43,317 nt of DNA from a virus. Both the position numbers and the translations under genes were made by a program. The notes below the pieces were generated by a model. The model was not told the DNA's origin. It worked only from the letters and a program-made list of their open reading frames with translations, and searched no databases. Below are positions 37,453-43,317 of this stretch, piece by piece. Where the stretch lies: the IMG/VR virus record IMGVR_UViG_3300043783_000100, positions 1 through 43,317 of that record. The stretch is one strand, 5' to 3'. The stretch's first letter is position 1, and every line of letters starts with the position of its first letter.

Positions 37453-37991
37453 CAAAACGCAAGGGCCGCAGACAGGATGGTCAACATAATAATAATTTTC
37501 TTCACGGCATGTCCAATTCGCCAGAACATGTCGCATGGCAGAGTATGACTTGGCGGTGTACTAATTCAAAACTTAAGGACTGGCCGCGTTATGGTGGCCG
37601 AGGCATAAAAGTTTGTGAAAGGTGGGCCAGTTCATTCGCTAACTTCTTTGCAGATATGGGGTCTAGACCAAGCATCAATCATAGTTTGGATCGTTACCCG
37701 GACAAGAATGGTAATTATGAGCCGGGAAATGTTCGCTGGGCTACACCGGATGAGCAGGCAAACAACAGGCGAAGCAATCGAGTCGTGTGTTATCATGGCA
37801 AGGAGATGTCGCTGACCGCAGCGGTCCGGCTGTCTACAAGTGGCGTAACAAGATACATAGCCGGTCGTCGTCTCAATTCTGGTTGGCCGGCCGATAAGGC
37901 ACTAGATACACCTAGTGTCTATAAACTGGGGTTGTCCTATGGCAACAGGGATTCTGCGCTCGTGGCACTGTTTGAATCGGGCGTGTTCTAA
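37449..37991 (+). CDS. HNH-type homing endonuclease-like protein
   Basis: A 180-residue protein. NSPEHVAWQSMTWRCTN, GGRGIKVCERW and HSLDRYPDKNGNYEPGNVRW followed by ATPDEQANNRRSNR form the common phage variant of the HNH/NUMOD domain. A C-terminal segment (LTAAVRLSTSGVTRYIAG) resembles an HTH-like repeat for DNA binding. Its 3' end overlaps the next gene by about 53 bases. By eye AT-richer than the neighbours. It is one of four such genes in the structural arm. Confidence 0.75.
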   Translation: MTKRKGRRQDGQHNNNFLHGMSNSPEHVAWQSMTWRCTNSKLKDWPRYGGRGIKVCERWASSFANFFADMGSRPSINHSLDRYPDKNGNYEPGNVRWATPDEQANNRRSNRVVCYHGKEMSLTAAVRLSTSGVTRYIAGRRLNSGWPADKALDTPSVYKLGLSYGNRDSALVALFESGVF

Positions 37992-38418
37992 AGAGTTTAC
38001 GGCTTGGGAATCCAACCCTACTTGCGCAGCATGTGGCTGTGTCCGAGTGGCCTGGATCCCCGGCGGCGGGCATGTTGCCGGCACTGCCAAGGCGGCCGAT
38101 GTGGAGCTGCGCAAGCTGGTCGATGCCTTCAAGATGTCGGATGTCAACTCGGCCCAGCGTGGCGAGCGGGCGATGCCCAGGTTGCCGCCACAACCGGTTG
38201 CCGGACGCGACCAGCCCAATATGCAGTTTGCGCCCGGCTTTACCGCGCCGATTGTCCGCGACAGCAGTGGCCGCGTCGTGGCGACGTGTCAGCCCTCTAC
38301 AAGTCATGTGAACTTCAAGGCCAAGGTCGGCACCGGGGTGCCATTGGCTCATAGTCGATCGGTGCCGGGGGTTCATGCGGCAACGTCGATCGAGGCAAGT
38401 CACCGGCCGCCGCGATGA
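37939..38418 (+). CDS. Zinc-ribbon protein between terminase and portal
   Basis: A 159-residue protein starting at ATG 37939. The N-terminal zinc ribbon is HCLNRACSKEF and CAACGCVRVAW; the remainder is Pro-, Gly- and Val-rich and probably flexible. Proteins of this type are found between terminase and portal in related phages. Its start lies in the 3' end of the HNH gene. Coupled to the next gene by ATGA. Role unknown. Confidence 0.6.
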   Translation: MATGILRSWHCLNRACSKEFTAWESNPTCAACGCVRVAWIPGGGHVAGTAKAADVELRKLVDAFKMSDVNSAQRGERAMPRLPPQPVAGRDQPNMQFAPGFTAPIVRDSSGRVVATCQPSTSHVNFKAKVGTGVPLAHSRSVPGVHAATSIEASHRPPR

Positions 38419-38882
38419 CGCACCAATCTCAACTTATTCCAGCCGCGAATAAATTTCATCTTGGGAATGGTGTGGACGGTAAACATTACTGGATTACGCC
38501 GCCAGAATTATATCAGAAACTAGATAACGAATTTCACTTTGATTTTGACCCATGCCCATATCCGCTACCGGTTGGCTTTGATGGTTTGACCTGCAAATGG
38601 GGCGGCTCCAATTACGTCAATCCGCCTTTCGGTTCGATAATCCACCAAGGCAAGAAAAAAGGGCCGACAGCTTGGGTACGCAAGGCGATTATTGAACATA
38701 GAAAGGGTAAGAACGTAGTGCTGGTTTATCCAGTGGATAAGTGGGTATTGATGTTGCTCGAGGCGATTGGCACCGAAGTCAGAAATCTTGGAGATGTCCG
38801 GTGGTTAGCCATTGAGGATGGATCTCGAGGTAAGGGGACGGGGCGTCATATAGCGGCGTTTATTCTAAGGGCACCCAAATGA
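38415..38882 (+). CDS. DNA N6-adenine methyltransferase (Dam family)
   Basis: A 155-residue phage Dam-type enzyme that would methylate adenine using SAM. Signature parts: WITPPELYQKLDNEFHFDFD (26-45), DPCPYP, FDGLTCKW, and the catalytic NPPF (69-72), with TAWVRKAIIEH downstream. Short but complete for PF05869-type proteins. Located among packaging and head genes. Target (GATC is usual for the family) not provable here. Confidence 0.85.
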   Translation: MTHQSQLIPAANKFHLGNGVDGKHYWITPPELYQKLDNEFHFDFDPCPYPLPVGFDGLTCKWGGSNYVNPPFGSIIHQGKKKGPTAWVRKAIIEHRKGKNVVLVYPVDKWVLMLLEAIGTEVRNLGDVRWLAIEDGSRGKGTGRHIAAFILRAPK

Positions 38883-39064
38883 AGCCGGAGCGCGTCGGAA
38901 AAAAGATAGCGGTAAGCGTGTTGTTTGACGTAGTAACCGTCGAAATTATTTGTGGGGACGCCTACGAGGCGCAAGTTTTATTCGATGATCTTATTCAACG
39001 GCTACAGTCGGGCGAAGGCATTACTTTGAGTGTCAAACAGCCCGTAGCTGAAAGTGTTGACTAA
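38879..39064 (+). CDS. Small hypothetical protein
   Basis: A 61-residue protein, ATGA-coupled to the methylase and TAATG-coupled to the portal. A beta-strand/helix mix (KKIAVSVLFDVVTVEIICGD; LFDDLIQRLQSGEG). No motif recognised. Confidence 0.55.
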   Translation: MKPERVGKKIAVSVLFDVVTVEIICGDAYEAQVLFDDLIQRLQSGEGITLSVKQPVAESVD

Positions 39065-40821
39065 TGATAATCCCCGAATCCGAACCGTTGCGAAGCGAGT
39101 ATCTGACTTGGCTTTTGGATACCTGCACCGCGTCCAGGGAGGAACGCAAGGAGCTATATGACCGGCGCCGGCAGTTCTTTCTGTACGGTACTTCGGGCAA
39201 TACCGACATCATCTATAATCGCATCGAGTCTCACCTCGATCTGGTTGGCTCGTTTTTGTACTCGCCGGACCATGCCGAGTTTTCTCTCTCCGCGCCGGCG
39301 AATGCGTCCGATGCCGAGGTCAAGCAGTTCATGGCGGCGCAGGACGCTTTCAATGGCGATTTTCGCGATGCCGGGCTGTTCGACTTCTTCGGCGATGCGC
39401 TCAATTGGTCGCTGGTGATGGACACTGTGATCGGCAAAATGGGCTGGTCCGATGTCAAGGAGGAGGAGACATTCAGTCTCGTCATGCCGTGGCAATTCGG
39501 GGTATTTTCCGAGGAAACTACCGACCTGGAATCCCAGCCGGCATTCAGCCATAGCTACTTCATCGACTACGACAACGCCTGCCAGCGGCTGATTCGGGCC
39601 GGTCTTGCCAACAAGATCGACAAGCTGAATGTGGTCAACACCCCGTTTGCCAGCCCGTTTCCCGAAATGGTCACGCGCATGATTATTGCGTCAACGTCAG
39701 GGGAGAACCTAAGTGGAAACGTCACTGGATCAGTCAACCCTTCATATGTGGCCAGACCAAGCTACGTGGCTAAAATCAATAGACCTTTGGTGGAGTTTCA
39801 TGAGCTCACCGTATGGGACGACGAATGTGAGGATTACCGGGTATTCTTCATGGTTGACCCAGGTATCATTCTATCCGACTCCAAAAAAACCATAGAGGTG
39901 ATGAAAAAGGCCAAGGGTTTCAAGGAGGTCAGCAAGAATCAGGAGCAATTCTACAACACATCTTGCAATCCGTTCTTCCCCAAGGACCATCCCTACGTCC
40001 AGATCACGCCCTACAGCATCTACGAGTATTTCTGGGGCAAGGCACACATCGAATCGCTGATCCCGCTGCAGCAATGGTCGAACGAACGGCTCGACCAGAT
40101 TCACGATATTCTAGAAAAACAAGCCTACCCGCCCCGCGTCGGCTCCGGTTTCCTTGGCATGACCGAGGAAAAGATGGACGCCTTCGGCGGCGCCGATACC
40201 TGGGTGATGGATCCATTGCCGCAGGCGGCCATCAAGGAACTCATTCCGGAAATGCCGCCGGATATTTTTGCCGACTACAATTCGATAGGGGCGCTGTTCA
40301 TCGAAGCCTCGGGCCTGACCGAAACCATGCAAGGCAAGGGGGCGAAAGATGTTCGTTCTACGGGCCATGCCAAGCAAGTGCTTACTACGGGCAGCGGCCG
40401 CATCAAAAAGACCGCAACCAAACTCGAAGGTCCGCTGGTACGCATGGGCGACCTGGCACTAAAGCTGAACATGCGCAACAACGATGAGGCGATCAAGCCG
40501 GACCCGAAAGAGGATGGCAAGCCGGGGGATGAGTTTTTCTATCACAACCTGTCGCCGGATTATTCATTGAGCGTAGCCGGGCACAGCCACAGTCCGTTGT
40601 TTGCGGAGGATAGCCGAGAAATGGCTACGCTGTTGATGAAAGCGAGGGCGATTGATGAGGAGGCGTTTATTCGCATGCTGAATCCTCCTAACAAAAACAA
40701 TCTCATTCATTCATTGCGCGGCCGACAGAAAAAAGCTGCGGCCGCGGCGGCCCAACGCGCCCAGATGGGGCTGCCGCCGGAAGGCGAGAAGCCGAAAAAG
40801 AATGGACACGCGCACCCATAA
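39064..40821 (+). CDS. Portal protein
   Basis: A 585-residue protein that would form the dodecameric ring through which DNA enters the head. It begins SEYLTWLLDTCTASREERKE. The central crown/stem part includes IPLQQWSNERLDQIHDILEK, typical of podovirus portals, and the C-terminus is a Lys/Ala-rich helix (RGRQKKAAAAAAQRAQMGLP). Length and place directly before the scaffold-like genes support the call. It starts by overlap with the previous stop. Confidence 0.8.
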   Translation: MIIPESEPLRSEYLTWLLDTCTASREERKELYDRRRQFFLYGTSGNTDIIYNRIESHLDLVGSFLYSPDHAEFSLSAPANASDAEVKQFMAAQDAFNGDFRDAGLFDFFGDALNWSLVMDTVIGKMGWSDVKEEETFSLVMPWQFGVFSEETTDLESQPAFSHSYFIDYDNACQRLIRAGLANKIDKLNVVNTPFASPFPEMVTRMIIASTSGENLSGNVTGSVNPSYVARPSYVAKINRPLVEFHELTVWDDECEDYRVFFMVDPGIILSDSKKTIEVMKKAKGFKEVSKNQEQFYNTSCNPFFPKDHPYVQITPYSIYEYFWGKAHIESLIPLQQWSNERLDQIHDILEKQAYPPRVGSGFLGMTEEKMDAFGGADTWVMDPLPQAAIKELIPEMPPDIFADYNSIGALFIEASGLTETMQGKGAKDVRSTGHAKQVLTTGSGRIKKTATKLEGPLVRMGDLALKLNMRNNDEAIKPDPKEDGKPGDEFFYHNLSPDYSLSVAGHSHSPLFAEDSREMATLLMKARAIDEEAFIRMLNPPNKNNLIHSLRGRQKKAAAAAAQRAQMGLPPEGEKPKKNGHAHP

Positions 40822-40902
40822 GTGCAACACTTGATATTGCGAATGGGCGGGGTGTAGCAATGATGCTGCACTGACGCCCGTCCCTAACAGGAAGGAGCCT
40901 TC

Positions 40903-40950
40903 ATGGCCCGACGCAAACATAGGCGCGGCCGGCGTAAGCATCGCCGGTAA
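40903..40950 (+). CDS. 15-residue arginine-rich minipeptide
   Basis: The peptide is MARRKHRRGRRKHRR: two exact copies of RRKHRR joined by a single Gly. A near-perfect Shine-Dalgarno (AGGAAGGAG) lies six to seven bases before the ATG, far better than most sites in this genome. It is followed by 50 bases and a strong terminator. Arg-rich minipeptides can bind RNA (as the lambda N N-terminus does at boxB) or compact DNA. Whether it is translated is unknown. Confidence 0.5.
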   Translation: MARRKHRRGRRKHRR

Positions 40951-41002
40951 GCGTCACTCAACTACACGACACTCAGCAAAGCTCACTCACTTGCTACCCT
41001 CT

Positions 41003-41040
41003 GAGCCCCGGCGCCCACATCGCCGGGGCTCTTGGTTTTT
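41003..41040 (+). terminator. Strong rho-independent terminator after the portal region
   Basis: A perfect 11-bp stem (GAGCCCCGGCG at 41003-41013 with CGCCGGGGCTC at 41021-41031), a 7-base loop (CCCACAT), and a TTGGTTTTT tail. It separates the terminase-portal transcription unit from the scaffold/capsid unit. Confidence 0.85.
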
Positions 41041-41046
41041 GTTGTA

Positions 41047-41076
41047 TTGACGACTATCGGCATTTAGTCCTATGAA
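41047..41076 (+). promoter_or_regulatory. Promoter just after the terminator
   Basis: TTGACG (41047-41052), an 18-base spacer, then TATGAA (41071-41076), each close to the sigma70 consensus. A start about seven bases on would lie only a few bases before the ATG at 41086, giving an almost leaderless transcript; that gene also lacks a ribosome-binding site. Confidence 0.5.
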
Positions 41077-41085
41077 TATCGTCCT

Positions 41086-41541
41086 ATGCCGATGGACGCT
41101 CCGCTCACTCCGCCGCCGCCAGCTCCAACACCTCCTCCTGGTGCTGGTGCTGCACCTCCCGGCTTGCCCAAATCGCCGGCCGGGGGGCCAGGCGGACCAG
41201 GCGCTTCGCCGATGCTGTCGCCCGGTGGCGGTGCCGGCAATCAAGCTGCGGCAATGCAATCAGTCAAAGTCGCCATGCCGACTCTGTTGCACGCGGCTCT
41301 CGCGTTTGCGGTTGGCTCCAAAGAACAACAGGCACTGATTAACGCGTATCGCGCCCTCACGCCAATCTTCGGCAAGGCCGAAGGCTCCAACATGGTGCCT
41401 GCCGGTATCGCCTCAATGGCGATGAATGCGCAGAAAGGCGGGGGTATGTCAGCCGCTCCTCCGCCCGGCATTAAACCAACCAACACCCCGCCGCCGGGAA
41501 TGGATATTCCGGGCGCGGCTATGGAGGATCAAGCAGCATGA
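41086..41541 (+). CDS. Pro/Gly/Ala-rich head-module protein
   Basis: A 151-residue protein. The N-terminal 50 residues are low complexity (PPPPAPTPPPGAGAAPPG). A helical middle follows (QSVKVAMPTLLHAALAFAVG; QQALINAYRALTPIF), then a Pro-rich end (GIKPTNTPPPGMD). The ATG has no ribosome-binding site, in keeping with the near-leaderless promoter. Likely head-assembly role by position; the ATG at 41092 is an alternative start. Confidence 0.55.
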   Translation: MPMDAPLTPPPPAPTPPPGAGAAPPGLPKSPAGGPGGPGASPMLSPGGGAGNQAAAMQSVKVAMPTLLHAALAFAVGSKEQQALINAYRALTPIFGKAEGSNMVPAGIASMAMNAQKGGGMSAAPPPGIKPTNTPPPGMDIPGAAMEDQAA

Positions 41542-41747
41542 CCGAATATTTGAGACCCAAGGCGTCGGCACCTGCGCGTACGCGCAAGATGGAAAACGGG
41601 ATTTTTCGAAATCCCCCGACCTACACTGCGCTCGGCGGCTTCACCTCGGAATCAAAATACACCGACCCGTCCGGTAAGCGCATGAAGATTCCCGGCCCAA
41701 GTCTTGAACGCGGCGGGCCGTCGGCACAGAAGGGAAAACCGATCTAA
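41538..41747 (+). CDS. Small basic head-module protein
   Basis: A 69-residue protein starting at ATG 41538, coupled to the previous stop (ATGA). Basic, little secondary structure (PARTRKMENGIFRNPPTYTA; SGKRMKIPGPSLERGGP). Sits between the Pro-rich and scaffold-like genes. Function unknown. Confidence 0.55.
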   Translation: MTEYLRPKASAPARTRKMENGIFRNPPTYTALGGFTSESKYTDPSGKRMKIPGPSLERGGPSAQKGKPI

Positions 41748-42299
41748 ATGGGTGACGATCCCAAACCCCAAATCGACCCGGCAGTGGCGCAAGACCTCGC
41801 CCGCCTCGCGCTCGATCTGTCGCACGACAAGAAATTTCGCAAGCAATTCGGCAAGCTGGTCAAGGAAGCCAAGCCCGAATCGCCCCATGCCGCCGCCTTT
41901 GCCGATGTGGACATTGAGGACAGGTTCGAGTCGTTCAAGTCCGAACAGGAGCAGCGCGAAATCAAGCGGGCGCAGGATGCCATCATGGAGCGGCTGAATA
42001 CGCAGCGGCAAAAGCTGCTGACCGGCAGCGAGGATGGTTCGGCCCCGATATACGATGAGGATACGGTCAAGAAAATTGAGGAACTGATGCAGAAAAAGGG
42101 CATCAGCGACTACGAGGATGGCCGCATTCTCTATGCCGCCATCAATCCGCCGGCTAATACCAAGCCCAGCAACGAACCGGCGCCCCCGGGCGCCACCTGG
42201 GAAATGCCGGCCTTTGCCGAATACGCCAAGGATCCGAACAAGGCCGCGCGCAACAATGCGTATGCGGTCATTGATGAGTTTCGCAGGAGACGCGCGTAG
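41748..42299 (+). CDS. Scaffold-like protein
   Basis: A 183-residue highly charged, helical protein (QDLARLALDLSHDKKFRKQF; RFESFKSEQEQREIKRAQDA; EELMQKKGISDYEDGR). No cysteine. Its charge, coiled-coil content and place between portal and major capsid protein (with only an HNH gene between) fit a scaffold that guides prohead assembly. The assignment is by composition and synteny. Confidence 0.6.
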   Translation: MGDDPKPQIDPAVAQDLARLALDLSHDKKFRKQFGKLVKEAKPESPHAAAFADVDIEDRFESFKSEQEQREIKRAQDAIMERLNTQRQKLLTGSEDGSAPIYDEDTVKKIEELMQKKGISDYEDGRILYAAINPPANTKPSNEPAPPGATWEMPAFAEYAKDPNKAARNNAYAVIDEFRRRRA

Positions 42300-42919
42300 T
42301 GGGCGACCTCGCACCAGTTCTTGTTTGCAAGCATTGCAAGGAAGATTTTGTTCCTTGTCAAACCGGCGCCGGTAAATATTTTATGGAACAGCAGTTCTGC
42401 TCCAGAGAATGCGTTTATGCTTGGCGCCGAGCGAGGCCGAGACGGCCGTCCCCTGTTTTTGAGTGTGAAAAGTGCGGGGAGTTAACCGCGCGTACCAAGC
42501 ATATTCACAAGGGGAAAGCCACGCACAATTATAAACAACGTTTTTGTTCAAAGCGTTGTGCCCAGCTTGGTCGCGTCCATGATCGTGATAGCAAGGGTTG
42601 GACACATCCTCGTACCGGCTATCGGTACAAGTTGCGTAAAGGCCATTTTGTTGCTGAGCATCGCGAAGTAATGGCAAAGATTATCGGTCGCCCTCTATTG
42701 AAGGGCGAGACTGTTCACCATAAGAATCGCATCCGTACTGATAACCGACCAGAAAATCTTGAACTTTGGTCGCACAATCACGGTCCGGGTGCGCGGGTGG
42801 AAGATCAAATCGCATGGGCTAAAGATGTTCTGGCGTCTTACGGAGAGTTGCCGTCAGTGCCGGTTCATATTAACCCAGGTACCATGGGCATTGGATTAGC
42901 ATTAGCGCATCAGATGTAG
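42299..42919 (+). CDS. HNH endonuclease with N-terminal zinc fingers
   Basis: A 206-residue nuclease starting at GTG 42299 (TAGTG overlap). Two zinc-finger-like modules at the front (LVCKHCKEDF...FCSRECVYAW and FECEKCGELTAR...FCSKRCAQLG) are followed by the HNH_3 core: GHFVAEHREVMAKIIGRPLL, KGETVHHKNRIRTDNRPENLE with the catalytic His, and LWSHNHGPGARVED. Probably a homing enzyme inserted between scaffold and capsid genes. Confidence 0.85.
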   Translation: MGDLAPVLVCKHCKEDFVPCQTGAGKYFMEQQFCSRECVYAWRRARPRRPSPVFECEKCGELTARTKHIHKGKATHNYKQRFCSKRCAQLGRVHDRDSKGWTHPRTGYRYKLRKGHFVAEHREVMAKIIGRPLLKGETVHHKNRIRTDNRPENLELWSHNHGPGARVEDQIAWAKDVLASYGELPSVPVHINPGTMGIGLALAHQM

Positions 42920-42955
42920 TATTGATGCAATGCTATACTTGAAGGAGAACGTATA

Positions 42956-43317
42956 GTGCCAGTATTTGGGCAAGGAATCGTGCCGGCCAGCGGCGCTATA
43001 GCCTCTGAATTGTCCGCTGTAGTTAGGCGGGCGTTCATGAACAAAGTATACGTGCAAATTTGGAAAAGTGCCCCACTCATCAGTGCCCTTCTCGCCTCGG
43101 CCCAAGTCGCCACCGGTGGTCTGTCGCCCATCACCGCGCCGGTGCAGGGCACCCCCATGGTGGCCGGGCAGTGGGTGGACTACTCGGGCAGCTTCGAGCA
43201 GCCCGGCGTGATGCTCGGCATTCAGGACGCCGAGTTTGACTTGAAAGCCTTTGTCTCGACCATCCCGTTTCTGGGAATGGAAGGGTTGGTGCAGTTGGAC
43301 TACTCGGTAGTCCCCCT
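42956..43317 (+). CDS. Major capsid protein, N-terminal part (continues at position 1)
   Basis: The true start of the capsid gene: GTG at 42956 with AAGGAG eight bases upstream (42942-42947). The product begins VPVFGQGIVPASGAIASEL and passes NKVYVQIWKSAPLI before reaching the sequence repeated at position 1. From 43088 the text repeats 1-230 with one change, C128 to T43215, which alters Pro to Leu. The numbering 43088-43317 is a second copy of the gene's early part, not a second gene. Confidence 0.82.
   Translation, partial: MPVFGQGIVPASGAIASELSAVVRRAFMNKVYVQIWKSAPLISALLASAQVATGGLSPITAPVQGTPMVAGQWVDYSGSFEQPGVMLGIQDAEFDLKAFVSTIPFLGMEGLVQLDYSVVP
43088..43317. repeat. Terminal overlap, right copy
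   Basis: Copy of bases 1-230 with one mismatch at 43215 (T here, C at 128). See the left copy. Confidence 0.9.

Larger units (their letters stand above)
40822..41085 (+). other. Intergenic region with minigene, terminator and new promoter
   Basis: The 264 bases between portal and scaffold-like genes contain three separate items listed on their own: the minipeptide gene at 40903, the terminator at 41003 and the promoter at 41047. The stretch 40822-40875 has a possible stem (GTGCA at 40822 and TGCAC at about 40867) and a small AGCA(ATGA)TGCT hairpin; an RNA element is possible. Confidence 0.4.

Noticed and set aside
1-43317. CRISPR array, tRNA genes, integrase or transposase
   Set aside because: Searched by eye on both strands. 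No regularly spaced repeats, no clear cloverleaf, and no tyrosine/serine recombinase or transposase motifs. A tRNA could be missed without a covariance search (tRNAscan-SE would decide).
43088-43317. A second, truncated capsid gene at the right end
   Set aside because: It is the same sequence as 1-230 reached by going round the circle.

Overview
The window is the complete genome of a tailed bacteriophage, most likely a podovirus, opened at an arbitrary point. The last 230 bases (43088-43317) repeat the first 230 with one mismatch (C128 versus T43215), so the molecule reads as a circle or circular permutation of about 43,087 bp. The opening cut falls inside the major capsid protein gene, which starts at 42956 and continues at position 1. 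The host is probably an alphaproteobacterium of the Hyphomicrobiales (Bradyrhizobium/Rhodopseudomonas type). The evidence is an outer-membrane porin-like gene with the mature N-terminus ADMPVKAPP, moderately high GC by eye, and several small phage proteins of a style I associate with that group. I see no integrase, no RNA polymerase, no DNA polymerase and no recognisable helicase.

The rightward arm runs from 34943 through the junction to 25149. It starts with a small HTH protein, then terminase large subunit, a basic 50-residue protein, an HNH-type protein, a zinc-ribbon protein, a Dam-type methylase and the portal. Next come a 15-residue arginine-rich peptide, a strong terminator and a new promoter. 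Scaffold-like proteins, a second HNH enzyme, the major capsid protein, head and connector proteins and the 1226-residue tail protein follow. After those are an HNH enzyme, three internal or ejection-type proteins and a long block of surface genes at 13869-22734. That block holds an O-antigen ligase-like membrane protein, several proteins with Sec signal peptides, a beta-helix protein, a fibre-like repeat protein and a glycosidase-esterase fusion. Lysis genes (22745-23863), the porin and a membrane/coiled-coil protein close the arm.

The leftward arm runs from 34457 down to 25146. It is a tight operon of mostly tiny genes: zinc-ribbon proteins, single-helix membrane peptides, two DNA-binding regulators, an SSB-like protein, a SAM methyltransferase and a C5-cytosine methyltransferase. 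The methyltransferase is overlaid along almost its whole length by a second, same-strand ORF. A rightward island (30095-31371) interrupts the arm with an HTH regulator, a VRR-NUC nuclease and two replication-type proteins. The two arms diverge from a control region at 34458-34942 that has repeated TTCACGGT elements and a tandem palindrome.

The points most worth a second look are: the dual-frame methyltransferase locus; the run of signal-peptide-bearing fibre and depolymerase-like proteins beside an O-antigen ligase homologue and a porin; the RRKHRR-G-RRKHRR minipeptide in front of a terminator/promoter pair; the divergent control region; and the interlocked stop codons at three of four convergent gene junctions.
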